Source: Paragyromitra xinjiangensis (taxonomy: Eukaryota; Ascomycota; Pezizomycetes; Pezizales; Discinaceae). From it: a stretch of DNA of 64,000 nucleotides. Location: contig JBCAMK010000003.1 of the NCBI GenBank assembly GCA_038503065.1, positions 1,612,001-1,676,000 on the forward strand. The letters are read 5' to 3'. Made by a program: the position numbers and the translations under genes. Positions 12,837-24,872 of this stretch are shown piece after piece. The stretch's first letter is position 1. Each line of letters starts with the position of its first letter. The notes beneath the pieces are model-generated. The model saw only the letters and a list, made by a program, of their open reading frames with translations, did no database searches and had not been told where the DNA came from.

Positions 12837-15112
12837 TGTCGCACGATGAACGTCTAGACAATGATTCATTCAAGTGGCAGGGATAAGGTTCGTAAACGGT
12901 CGGGCGTGGGATGGTCCGCTCTAGCTTTATGGGACGATTTTGGTGATGGAAATTCGAGGAGTGCATGAAGCAGAAACCGGTATCTCTTGCCATTCTGTTA
13001 ACCTCCGACTACGATACCCGGCTTGTTGCTGGAGCCCAGCCCGAGAGACGGGGAATTTAGAACTGGCATCGTGGGGCTTGAGCCTTGAGGCTTGGGGGGG
13101 GGTGTTTGTTATAAGGAGAGGCTGAATCCGCTTTAGCCCTAGGGCAAGCGGTAAGCGAGATAATTACTTGACACTTGCTGAACACTTGCGTGGCTTGCAG
13201 GCATTCCTTACAGATGACGTCTTTCTTTTTCAATCCCACGGATGTCAGACTTTCCATAATTCGTCCAGCACACAGTTTTCTTCGCTTGTTTTATTCCCTG
13301 CACCTTGCCATTGAAAAATCGGTTTGTGGTTTTGTTTTGCTTTTCCCATTTACGTTAGTGCTTGGATTCGAGTAAAGACTACATGTAGAGAATGTACATA
13401 ATATTGGTAGAGGAGCGTGTGGGGAGGCGGGTCGGAGAGACATTGGATGATCGTAACTATCGACCCTATCTGTCTTTTATAAAATGTTGTGACTGGGCAT
13501 GTATCATCGAGGTGGCGGTCGAGGTATCTGTGTGCGTCTAAGGGTAAGAATTGGCATCAAGGACAGCACCAAAGATAACGGGGGATTGGGCTTACGGCTT
13601 GGGAGTTTTTCTCATCCAGTACATGCCCAATCTATGGCCGTGCCCACCCCAGAAGTGTACAACCATATCAGGCCAACACGCACCCGTCTAATCTTTGGGT
13701 GTCGCGGATGGTTACTAGGTACACAAACAAGCATAGGTATCCAGGTCTGAATCTCTGACCCGCAGCGAGCTTCGGAGCCCAGCAAGCAACCAGCCCAGAA
13801 CGGAGAGGGCCCATTGACAAGTTAGGCCATCAGATACCAGATACGCAGTGCAGAGTCCGCAAATATTGCCCGAAGAAGAAACTATTCTCGCGCGTTTAAC
13901 AATTTTGGTTTATAATGATAGTGGTACGGGATTTGATGGGGGGTGAAGATTAGTATACTCTGCCGCAGGCATACTATGTATGTGGATCCTTTCGCGAGCT
14001 AAACAATCGATGTTGCCCCTCCCTGCCCCTTTTTTGTTTGTCGCCTTTTTTTTTGTGGAGGGGGAATCTCAGCAAGGCACGCATGGGAAGAATCAAGGGA
14101 CAAAGTTTCGGTAGAAATTCTGGGGAAATCTTAGCATAGGATTGTAGGTGTTCGGAAAAGATGGACGAGGCGGGCAAAAATTGAGTTAGATAGGGCTGGT
14201 ATTTGTAGGCTAACTATGAAAATATACCTGCCCTATCATTTATCGCAAATTCACAGTATTTGTGTCGCGCTTCGCTCGTAACGGCACGGAAACTGCGCCC
14301 AGCTTGGATTGAGGAAAGAGGAAAGAACACCAGCGACGAGAAAAAAGAAAAGAAAAAAAAAAAGAGAAAGAGACTCCCAGCAGAGTAATGTATTATTATT
14401 AGCTCCCCGCTTGGTAGCTTGTTCTTTTCTCGTCCCTTTTATCCACCGATTCGCGCATTTGATTTCTCGTTCTCTTCCTTCACGCTGTTTTTCAACACAG
14501 CAATCCGCCCTCTTCAGCCTCTCCCTCCTCCTTCCTCCCCTCCCCTCCCCTCTTCATCTCTCTTCTATTCCTCTCCCTGCTCATCCTAGGCCACCCACGC
14601 GATTAGCAGCACGCCATCACGAGGAGCGATATCTCCAATCTCGTCGGATCGTGGACTTCCATCGCGGTCTCTCGCCGAATCCCCGCTGACCCATTTTCAA
14701 CCTGGCGGCGTATCAATAGTGAAATAACTATTCCCCCCCAGCAGGGTCAAATAGCTTGGTTCCGCCACCCCCAGCACGCTACTCTCGCTCTTCTTGCTTC
14801 ATCCACTCGTTCCTGGCATCCACAATATTAGCCTCGATTTTTTCAACTTATTTCAATACAACCACTCATTCACTTTGCATTTCCTCATCCGAACCTTTGG
14901 TTATATTTTGTACCAGGGAATCTCTCCTTGAAGAGACCGACATTCGTTTCATTGGGGTATAGAAGCAGCAGCTCTAGGAGGCAACAACCACAATAACAAC
15001 CAGCTTGACTTCCGCTGAACCAAGACCTCACCCAACCCATTATTCGACGAAATCCATCATCAACTTTCTGCCTATTCCAACGCGATAGATCTTTCCTGCT
15101 TTACTTGCAGTT

Positions 15113-17780
15113 ATGGCTCCTGCATCGCCTCGATTACGGATACTGTCGGGTGCGTTGTGCTCTCCTTGTGCTTAGTGTTGAGGATTTCGCTGACTGTTCA
15201 TAGTCGGAGGTAATCCTGTTTCTGCATTTCTGTCTTGGAGGTTGCAAGCCACACAAGCCTGTGATGTTACGCTAGTGTGGAAGTCCGGTCACGATAATGT
15301 AGCTCAATACGGCATATCTTTCAAGTTTGTGCACACCCTCCACTTCACTGGGTTTTACCATATGTTGATAAGCTCGAAGGTCAAGCAAGTTTGGCAATGA
15401 AAGGTTTAAACCTCATTCTGGTATGTTTCACAGGCTCAGTACCGTTTAGCAGCTCTTAGCCTAACGCTTGTGGTAGTTGTTCGGTCGCCGGAAGAAGCCG
15501 CCGGAATTCCCGGAGGATTTGATTACGTTCTCCTCTGTGTAAAGGCACTACCAGATCTCTACGACGTAGCCGCAATAATCGACTCAGTTGTCACGCCGCA
15601 GCATACCTGCATTGTTGTGAATACCACATACAGTTTGGGGATAGAGTCTTATCTGGAATCACGGTTTCCGACGAATATCGTGCTGTCGCTCGTGAACGGT
15701 GCTAATATCAATCAATCTGGGCCAAGCGAGTTTGAACATTCTGGAGCTTCGGAAGTATGGGTTGGTTCGACAAATCAAAACGCTGGCATACCAATGACTC
15801 TGCAACTAGATATGGCGGAGGCCTTGGCTTTGACCCTAGCATCCGGAAATGTGGAATGTCACGTATCGACAAATATCCGACAACAGCAATGGGACAAAAT
15901 GATTGGGTAAGCGGTCACTTGCCCTTGAAGTTCTACGACTTTTACTAACTTCTACAAGACCAATAGCTTTCCAACCCCTTAGTGTATTACTTGATACCCC
16001 AGCTCACTCGGCGTTGATGGAGAAACCAGGCGCAAAGAAGCTGATCTCGGATTTAATCGATGAGCTTATGGATATTGCAAAGGCACAATCATGTTCCTTT
16101 CCAGACGGTTTTAAGCAGAAGGCAATCGACGACCAGCAGAGTGCACCGCAAAGTATGATGTATCAGGATTACATTGCTCGAAGGCCTCTGGAAATCGAAA
16201 ACTATTTGGGTTCACCAATCAAATTTGCTGAAGCAGCTGGGGTTAAGGCTCATCATTGCCAGACATTATACACTGTTCTGCATCATATCAACATAGTCAA
16301 TCAGACCAAACAGCCGAATTCCCCTGCTGCTTCGATCAACGGACCTATCCCCCCGCGCCAAATGCAAGGTCCTCCTCCACCTAGACCACCAATGAATGGC
16401 ATGAATGGTCAACAACGCCGCCCCCCACAGCCTCGACTTGGGGTTGAGCCTCCTATGGGTGGACCTCCTATGGGTGGACCTCACATGGGTGGACCTCCTA
16501 TGAATGGCAGGCGTGGGCCGCCACCTCACCAGCAGAATAGCCTTCATCCAAATGGATACCCTCGAAGACCGCAAAATGGAAATGGTAGACATTCCCCACA
16601 GCCTCCTTCGAGGTCGGTTTCTCGCAAGAATTCATTCGACAATGATCTGGAGGAATTCGGGCATCTTGCTTTGTATGACGAATTGGCAGATAGCGAGGAA
16701 CTACCGCATCAGCAAGAGGGTGACCCCGGCCGCAGTCGAGCAGCGTCTGCCGGTGAAATGGCCCTTCGAGAACGTGAACTACAGTTGAGACAACGGGAAT
16801 TGGCATTGCGAGAACAAGAGCTGAGCATGCGCCATAACGGCGGCCACAACGGAGGCCACAACGGAGGCCACAACGGAATGTATAACGCGAAGCAGGGCCG
16901 GAGGAAAAGTCGTGCTAGAAGTGTGTATGATGACGACGATGACGAGGATGACGATATTTATGTTGAGGCACCACCTCCTATGCCACCAATCGACCCTGAC
17001 AGCTTCGATATGATGAGTTTGACTACGCGGCGGAACAGGAGGTTGCCTAGCGCAGGGAACTTGAAATCCGATCTTGATCAAGCTGGAATGCCGCCAAATC
17101 GTACCAGGCATTCAATGCAAAGACCTGGGCCTAGGAGTCGAGCTAGCTCCAGACTCGTGAGTGATGTTCCTGGGCTGCACGATCCTCTCACAGATAATCC
17201 CTTGATGGCCTACTCTTCCAACAGGTATGGCAGTGTTGACAGAAAAATGCTGTCAGATTCATCACGAGCCAATTCGTTGACTGCTCAACGCATTGATGAT
17301 GTTACCGGTATGGCAGTGAGGGGCGGAAGCGGAGGCGGGGCATACCCACCCCATCCAGGACAGATACCACCACCGAATAATCGACGAACGAGCATGTCGC
17401 CTGGCGATGGTCGGCCGAATGGTTACGGACCTCGTCCTGGCTATCCTGCTGATCAACGAAACTACAGAGGCCCATCTGGCCAGCATCCGGGTGGTTACTT
17501 CCCTAATGGCCATCCGCCTAATGGTCAGATGCCTAACGGTCAACAATCTTTGCGACAACCGACTCCGAGATATCCCGAGGGTCAAGGGCTGCCACAGCAG
17601 GTTGGACAGATCTCTGACGGGGTAAGCCAAACCAATCTGTTAAAAGGATCGCCGAGTAACCGCGATCGAAGCACTACGGGTAGTGCTAGCGCTAGTGCAG
17701 ATAGTAGCGGTACCAGCGGCGAAACATCGGCCGCCAGCAGCTCGAGTAGTCTTGAGCGAAGGATGGTGTCGGTTCGGTAG
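15113..17780 (+). CDS. Ketopantoate reductase-like (ApbA/PanE fold, Mug72-type) protein with long disordered tail
   Basis: Five exons (15113-15149, 15204-15324, 15380-15420, 15477-15906, 15959-17780) give 816 residues in phase. Residues 1 to about 330 follow the ketopantoate reductase/6-phosphogluconate dehydrogenase-like plan: an N-terminal nucleotide-binding turn (LSVGGNPVSAFL), the strand FDYVLLCVKA, the LVNGAN motif, WDKMIG with the conserved Lys, and a C-terminal helical domain with the RPLEIENYLGSP signature. Known family members reduce 2-dehydropantoate with NADPH, but fungal Mug72-like proteins have no settled substrate. Residues about 345-816 are low complexity: Pro/Gly/Met repeats (GGPPM units, 16449-16505), Gly-His-Asn repeats (about 16834-16879), a heptad-like Arg/Glu stretch (REREL...RQREL), an acidic run (YDDDDDEDDD) and Ser-rich end. 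A bona fide pantothenate enzyme would end near residue 330, so the tail implies an additional, probably scaffolding or regulatory, role. Confidence 0.85.
16449..16505 (+). repeat. 15-bp tandem coding repeat (GGPPM units)
   Basis: A 15-bp unit (CCTATGGGTGGACCT and near variants) is repeated about 3.5 times inside the disordered tail of the Mug72-like gene and keeps the reading frame, giving repeated Gly-Gly-Pro-Pro-Met. A 12-bp unit giving Gly-Gly-His-Asn follows at about 16834-16879. Both look like replication-slippage expansions. Confidence 0.8.
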
Positions 17781-20700
17781 ATATGGTGGGAAATGTCAGG
17801 GTGGTTTGCATATCAAAAAGCACAGCGCAGCATGTCTAAAAGTTCGGTCACGGAAAAGAGTTCTTACGGATTGCGTTTCATTCCCCTCCCCGCGGTTTTT
17901 TTTGTTATACTTCATTTGCGACTCTTTAGTCGATTTTCTATTTCTGCTACCGTTCTGTTTCCTTAACCTCGATTTCAAGATTAGTAGTATTGGAGCGAAG
18001 GGAAATGGAAAAGGTGCAGGTGCGGAGGACTGATAGACTGGAATCCACACTTGCAAAAAGCTTCCGTACATACGCTTCACTTTTTTTGTTCAGTTTGTTT
18101 TTTCTGGGTCGGGTATAATATCACGGTGTCATTGCAGGTGTCATCTTCTCTGGATCTTCTTAAGGCTTATTTTCGATTCTGTTTCGCTTTTCAGATTGCT
18201 TTATGCTTATATCTGTATTGACTTACTTTTTTTTGCGGCCTAAATGTCTTCCTACGTTTTTCTTTTTTCTTTTTCGTTTTTATCCAAGTAACGATGATAA
18301 GGATTTGGGTTTCCTTTTTTCTGTCTTTCTACCGGTATTTCGGTTTGCGGCTTGGGAAGAGGTCAGAGGTTGTTGGATTGGGTCGATGGGCAGGAGACAT
18401 GCGAACTTCTGGCGAGATATGGTACTGCTACTATACCTAATACCTTTTTGTTGAGAGAGTTGAGAGGAAGTGGGAGCTGCAGAGCAACTTCCTTTCGTTA
18501 TACATTCGTGATTGGGCAATCGTTGTTTTACTATCATTCCTTTTATTTTTTCCTTTGTCATCTTTGCATGTGTCTTTTGTTTTCAGTTTCTTTTGAACAC
18601 GCATACACACAATGTTTTCCCATATTTTCTCTCTTTCACATGCACGCACACAATCCCTCTCTCTCCTCGCCTTCCTTCGCTCAAACATACATAGGCACTT
18701 TTTTTGCCGCATCTTTAGGCACCAAAGTTCACTTCCCCCCTGCAGTTGTCTTTTTGATTCCCCCAGATGTTTTTGTTATTAAGTAGTATTTAGTATCTCT
18801 AATATCTATGTGCCAAGCGTTAGCAGTGGCCAGTTGCGGACATCCTCATATTTCAGCGAGATGCTCCCGTCTCGGATTTTGTAACTTTTCGTTTATTTTA
18901 GCTAGAACATGGTGTATCATCGTGGGGGAGATTTGTTGTTTACGATGTCAGAGGTGGTTACTTGTTGCTTTGTTAATGTGTTTTGTCTTAGATGGTGCGG
19001 TGGGGGTGAGGTGTAAATAGATTTCATGATTATATGATGCTTAGGATATCTGTGCCGTGCGTAACGTAATTTAAGGGTCTAACTAGTTCAAAAAAGGGAT
19101 TAGCTCTCGATTCGATAGGAATTCTCGTTGCAAAAACCCCTGTTCTCGCTGATTTCTCTTTTGGTCTATTCGAAACGGGAGGAGAGTACTTTGTGGTATG
19201 ATTTTGACTTTCCCGGGTCATGAGCATCCGAGGCACCTGAGCTCCTATTCCGGTTGCCTTTGAAGACGAAAAAAGGTGCTGATTGCTTCTGCTGTGGATC
19301 TGCTAATTGATGTAGGTATTCTGGCTGGCTTAGATTCGGTGGTATATGGCTTAGGCGTCTGCACTGTTTTGCCACGTTTGCCACGACATCAGGTTTAATT
19401 TCGGGTGCTGAACATCATGACACGAGACTTAACAGCAGTGGTGATACCTTGTGGACGTAACTGGAAAGGTTTGGTTGTGACCTGTAAGGCTTCGCATGGA
19501 TCTAGGCGCTAAGCACTGAAGATCATGATGCACAAGGCAGCTCACAAGGAGACAGTATATCGAAGGTGGTGATAATTATATGTACAAGTGGGGTTGAGGT
19601 CTGTATGTGTGGCTTCTAGATTCTGTCTCGTGACAATAACAGTAGGTTCATGTGTGTTTCTGTTTACTGTGACCTACTTGTACTACCTAGTGGATGTTGT
19701 CTAGTGTAGGCTTTATCGGTACATAACAACCCTCCCAGTGATAGTATTTAGAGCCTTTACCACGGCCTTGGAGGTGGTTAAGGCATAATTCCCCGGGTGC
19801 CTAGAGCTTAGAAATAGATCCCGGAAATGCGGAATAAGGGAAATGGATCTCTGTAGGTCTTGTCCCTCAGATAGAGTTATAATAGTGGGCATTCTCCCGG
19901 TGTTGGATATTTGACTATATTGTAGGATCTTGTCGCCATTGATATTAGCTGGGAAGTTCAATAGTGTATGATAACTTCATTAGCACTTGTATTAACTTTA
20001 CTAAGGAATTATATCTGGATTAGTGCTTGTCTCACATACTAACGAGTTAATTGTAAAAAATTCTAGTCTTCAAGCTGGAGCTTTGAATGGTTTTGGTTTT
20101 TGTGCGCCTTTTCTCCGTTAGATTAACAAGTAGGTACTTGGTATTACTGATGCCACTACTGATGTTGTGAGGTGCTGGCAGTGGCTAAAGGTTGTTGAGA
20201 TAAAGGAATACCCTGGAATACCCTAGGGAAGTTGCACTGCCATTTTTCTTTCATACATTGGCCACTTATTTTTTCAGGTAGCAATTTGTTCTGTGTTGTG
20301 TGTTTAGTTTATGTGCTTGTGCTTGTGCTTAAAGGGGTTCGCTAAGGTATAATTGAGATAGTAGCAAGAGGTAGGGTTGGCTTCGCTGTTATTATTTTCG
20401 GTTAGTGTAGACGCTTCTGACGGCTTGTTTAATGTAAGACTATTGATTTAACACGACAGGTATTAGGGATGCTTGGCAACGAGTTAGACTAGAGCTGGTG
20501 AATATTTCCCCCGGAAAAATATGGGAGCTAAAGAGCAAGTGCTGGCTTCCCTAAGCTTATTGGGTTGCTGATTACTATATTTTCGGTGTTTGGTACTTGC
20601 GATTGGATTCTTATTTGATTACTATAACATAGGACATAGGTCGTGGCACTGGCGTTGGCTGATACTAGGGATAATGTCATTAAATATTGCTCGCAAATTT

Positions 20701-22006
20701 CGTGTTCACCATTATATCTTCTGTTATAGTAGTTGTACCGTACTAACTCATTGGCTTTTGGGTGAGAAAAGTTCTTTGTATTTTTTATCATTCTGTGCCT
20801 TTTTTTCGTTCTTCACGGGGTAATAATGATATCTAGTCTCTTGTTTCTACTCGAATATTTTCTCAGCTTTAGTGTCAACAAGGGAGCTCTTCATAGTACA
20901 TTAGCCAATGGTTGTGACTGCTACGGATACTGTAATTCTAGGAGGGCTTTGTAACGCCTACGGATTGTTCGCTTGAGACCTAAGGAAGGGTGGAGTGCCA
21001 AATTCTTTGCGGACTATCGAAGCGTAGAAGCGGGATTTGATGAGGTTGTGAGGCTAGTGCTAAAACTGGAGGAAGAGAAGGGAAACTGGGCTGAGTGGCG
21101 GGAGGAATTTGTTAGGTGCAAGACAGGTGGTTGAATGTACATGTATGTAGGAGATAAGTCGAATCAGTGTCTTGACTCTACACTACCATCCAAAAGTTCT
21201 GGCACCCCTGCGCAACCAAAAAATCACGAGAGAGTAGAAAATAGAAGGTGGGAGATATATGCGAATCATGACCACCTACTGCAGAAGTTATGGTCTCAAC
21301 CTGTTATTGTCGGGCTTGGTAAGGGGGAGGGGTGCCAGGGCATTTTTGATCTAATGTAGGTATATGCACAAGTAGAGTATTTAGTGGTGTCTATTGCTAT
21401 TGCTGGAAACCCCGCAAAGGTACATACATGCAGTTTGGTGCGTTCTGCATTGCGTGTCAAAGCCTGGTTGCTGAACCAACAACAAGCCCTCTTTCCGGTC
21501 TTCGTATCAAAGACGAAGCAGATCTTTTTGGAATAACCTCGATCCCTTCTTGTAAGGTAGATCCCAAAGAATCTTTCCAGCTTCTGGTATACTATGGTTG
21601 AAACTGCATGTAAAATAGAAAGGTTTGCGGCTCCGTGGCCAGCTTAGTAATCAACAGGGTTAGGTGTCCAAGGCAGGGTGTCTTTATTGTTCGCCTTGCT
21701 CCCGCTTCTCTTCCTCTCTTCCTCTTCCTCCTTCCCTTTCTCCATTCGTTCTCCTCTTCACACGTAGTCTCACCGTTACCTTCTGCAGTCTGTCCCCGCT
21801 GGTCTCATTAGAGTCAGATAGACTCGTTGTTGATCTGTTCGAATTGCTTTTTTTCTGAATCAGCCTTGCGTTGAGCTGACCTTTCTACCCTTCTTTCTCC
21901 CTTTCTTCCCAACACCTCTCCATCTCTCGTCCCTCTCGATTTGAAACTTCTTCATCTCAAACCCTAACTTTTTATAATCAACCACATCCATCGACCCATC
22001 ATCAAC
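17781..22006. other. Intergenic region between the Mug72-like gene and SUB2
   Basis: The first kilobase is T-rich and probably includes the 3' UTR of the gene ending at 17780. The middle 3 kb shows no supported gene and no recognisable mobile element; a small tandem (GGAATACCCT twice, about 20205-20225) is visible. From about 21670 to 21980 the sequence is strongly pyrimidine-rich (CTTCCTCTTCC-type) and is the likely promoter/leader of SUB2. Confidence 0.5.
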
Positions 22007-24056
22007 ATGTCTGGTGAAGAAGATCTCATCGACTATTCCGACGACGAAGGACTCGAGTCAAAGGAAGATGCCGCCACCACCGCCGCCAACGGTGATGTTG
22101 CTGCTAGAAAAGTCGATGCAACTGCTGCTGCCGCCGCTGGAACCGGAGCCACTGCTGCCGACAAGAAGGGTTCCTATGTCGGAATCCATTCGACTGGATT
22201 CCGAGATTTCCTTCTAAAGCCCGAACTTCTCAGAGCTATCGTCGACTGCGGTTTCGAACATCCGTCCGAGGGTCAGTTCTTTCTCCTCCCTAATTGAAAA
22301 AGAAAAAGAAAAAGAAAAAGAAAAAGAAAAAAAATTATGCCCTCCTTTGTCATCTATCTACGCGTCTTCTCGTCGTCTGTCGTCTCCGTGGTCGTTCCTC
22401 TTCTCGCTTAGGCCGGCTGGGCAAAGGAATAAAATGCGAAATATCAAAGAAAGTCTTTTTCTTTTTGATGCCTCGCTTTTGGGGCAGGGAATTCTTCAAA
22501 TGTTTCCCTGGGCAAACCACCCAACGACATTGTCCCGACACTATGCCTTTTCTTTTTGACTCTGCTTTGTGTATCGCGACGATCGAGGGTGGGAGCATCC
22601 AAGAGCGGGGGTAAACGGTCAAGCAGAAAAAGGCCTGGCGGAAGAGCGAGAGACACGGAGACGGACGAGATAGATAGACGTGGCCACTCATACGCACATA
22701 CGCGCCCTTGCTTGCTTGCTTTCCAGTCATCACTGTTTGCAAAAAGTCGATCGAGAATACGCGAGTTAACATAAGTATTCGGTTCCTTCCTACAGTCCAG
22801 CAAGTATGCATTCCTCAGTCGATTCTCGGAACAGATGTCCTCTGCCAGGCCAAGTCCGGTCTCGGTAAGACTGCAGTATTTGTCCTCACAACACTCCAGC
22901 AAGTCGACCCTGTTCCCGGCGAAGTATCAGTACTTGTCATGTGCCACACCCGTGAGCTGGCTTACCAGATCAAAAACGAGTATGCACGTTTCAGCAAGTA
23001 TATGCCTGACGTCCGCACCGCCGTCTTCTACGGTGGTACTCCGATGCAAAAAGACGTTGAGGTTTTGAAGAACAAGGATCAACATCCTCATATTATCGTT
23101 GCTACACCAGGCCGACTGAATGCGCTGGTTCGTGATAAGCATCTGAGGTTGGGGAGCGTGAAGGTGTTCGTCCTGGATGAGTGTGACAAGATGTTGGAAC
23201 AGATTGGTTGGTCTAATCCATTCCTACTTTTAGTTACTGATAACTAATATGTATCCATTCCTCTGGCTAGATATGCGTCGTGATGTGCAAGAAATCTTCC
23301 GCGCAACACCTCAACAGAAGCAGGTCATGATGTTTTCAGCTACTCTTTCCCAGGAGATTCGCCCTATTTGCAAGAAATTCATGCAATCTCCTCTCGAGAT
23401 TTATGTCGATGACGAAACCAAGCTCACCCTTCATGGTCTTCAGCAGTACTACGTGAAGCTTGATGAAAAGGAGAAGAACAGAAAGCTGAACGAGCTGTTG
23501 GACCAATTGGAATTCAATCAAGTTATTATCTTTGTCAAGAGCACTCTCAGGGCAACTGAGTTGAACAGACTATTGACAGAGTGTAACTTTCCCAGTATTG
23601 CGGTGCATAGTGGGATAGCTCAGGAGGAACGGTATGTATCTCCCACTCTTGTGGGCATCCTTACTTGTATACTGACTTTGACTATTTAGAATTGCACGAT
23701 ATAAACAGTTCAAAGAGTTCAACAAGCGAATTTGTGTTGCCACAGATGTCTTTGGCCGTGGTATCGACATAGAGCGTATTAATCTCGCTATCAATTACGA
23801 CCTTCCATCGGACCCAGATTCCTATCTTCATCGTGTTGGTCGTGCGGGTCGTTTCGGAACCAAGGGATTGAGTATCTCATTTGTGAGCTCCAAGGAAGAT
23901 GCCGAAGTCCTCGACAAGATTATGGAGAGGTTTGAAGTGAGCTTGGATCCTTTCCCAGAGAATGGGATTGATGCCAGTTCGTAAGTACTCCTATAAATGA
24001 AACAGCTACGTGTGATGTCTTTGTACTAACCATGCCATAGTTATATGAACACTTAA
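22007..24056 (+). CDS. sub2: ATP-dependent RNA helicase SUB2/UAP56 (DEAD-box, mRNA splicing and export)
   Basis: Five exons (22007-22271, 22796-23206, 23271-23631, 23690-23980, 24041-24056) give 447 residues, the usual Sub2 length. The N-terminus [14 protein letters not shown] is the family signature. Further markers are the Q-motif region ([17 protein letters not shown]), Walker A AKSGLGKT (residues 107-114), DECD (216-219) in place of DEAD, SAT (248-250), and the C-terminal [13 protein letters not shown]. The protein ends DASSYMNT, with the last four residues partly on a 16-nt terminal exon. Sub2 acts in the nucleus in spliceosome assembly (replacing the BBP/Mud2 complex with U2 snRNP) and in TREX-dependent mRNA export. 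An alanine-rich insertion (residues about 25-50) separates the N-terminus from the core. The first intron (22272-22795, 524 nt) is unusually long for this window and contains an A-rich hexamer repeat; other introns are 58-64 nt. Confidence 0.96.
22296..22334. repeat. AAAAAG microsatellite in SUB2 intron 1
   Basis: About six copies of the hexamer AAAAAG, ending in a run of A, lie 25 bp inside the first intron of SUB2. It is a purine tract on the transcribed-sense strand and is likely length-variable between strains. Confidence 0.9.
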
Positions 24057-24872
24057 TCGCCAGATCGAATTTTTTATACGATTTTGCGAGTGTTTGAGTA
24101 AGAACTTTTTGGAGCCTGGGAGAGGTTAAAAGTTTATCGGGAAAGAGCGGAGATGTTCGTTTGGTAATGGCGATGAATGTCCTTGGGAGGAAAAAAAACA
24201 AATTTGTGAAGCGAGATTCTTTTCATCGGGCTGTTATTGGTATGGGAAGGGAGGATTGAGGGGCTATATGCTTCTTGCTCGTTGAATATCTTCTTTTTCT
24301 GTAGCTTGGGGAAAGGGTGGCGCTTCTTTTTTTCATTATTTTTTTGCTGCCGTGTCTGTTGGCACTTTTTCTATACTCTACTCTCCTCCCAGGTGTGCTT
24401 TTCTAGTTCTTTCTGTTTTTTGTCTTCGTGCTATGGAATATGACAAGGTGAATGCGATGCAATGGATTTTATCTACTTAACATCTTTCTGGAAGTTTGTG
24501 AGCTTCCTTGCTAGTGAGATTATTGCTGAGAGTCCCGGATACACCCCATTTGCTAGGGCAGGTCGCTGGTTGCCCTTTTGATGTTTTGGGTGGTTGATCG
24601 ACCATTATTTCCATGGCAGAGTATACGTGCCAAGCCATTTCTGAGGGACGAATGATGGACTGTGACCTAGAATGTTCTCAGCGTCTCTCCATACTACAGT
24701 CGACACAACCTCTATTTGTTCTTTTCTTCTCATTCGCTGTTTTCATCGGAATTTCCCCTGAGCACTCCTATCGATCTCTTACATCTGAACACTATCAAGG
24801 CTAGATTGGAGGATATAGGAAACTTTCCTTTATACCTGTTTCTTCTTTAGCAATTTACAGCTCCTGTCAGAG
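24057..24872. other. Intergenic region, SUB2 3' end to THI6-like gene
   Basis: About 800 bp holding the SUB2 3' UTR (T-rich around 24280-24430) and the promoter of the THI6-like gene. I looked for a thiamine-pyrophosphate riboswitch upstream of the THI6-like gene and saw no convincing pair of conserved elements. Nothing else stands out. Confidence 0.5.

Larger units (their letters stand above)
6312..15112. other. Gene desert (about 8.8 kb) with scattered coding-like fragments
   Basis: No intact gene is supported. The region has fairly balanced base composition, many short open frames and no recognisable transposase, reverse transcriptase or LTR pair that I can find by eye. Coding-like pieces occur near 9740-9868 (open frame ending at a consensus AG|GTGAGT), 10873-11067 and 11771-12836; the last is listed as a possible pseudogene. 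A 10-bp unit TATTCGCCTT is repeated about three times near 9241-9269. A pyrimidine-rich tract at about 14480-14600 and the following 500 bp are the probable leader of the gene at 15113. Confidence 0.4.

Noticed and set aside
16449..16880. CRISPR-like array
   Set aside because: The repeats are short, in-frame coding slippage repeats in a eukaryotic gene, without spacers.
24450..24872. Thiamine-pyrophosphate riboswitch upstream of the THI6-like gene
   Set aside because: A CTGAGG string exists, but the second conserved element and the pairing stems are missing.
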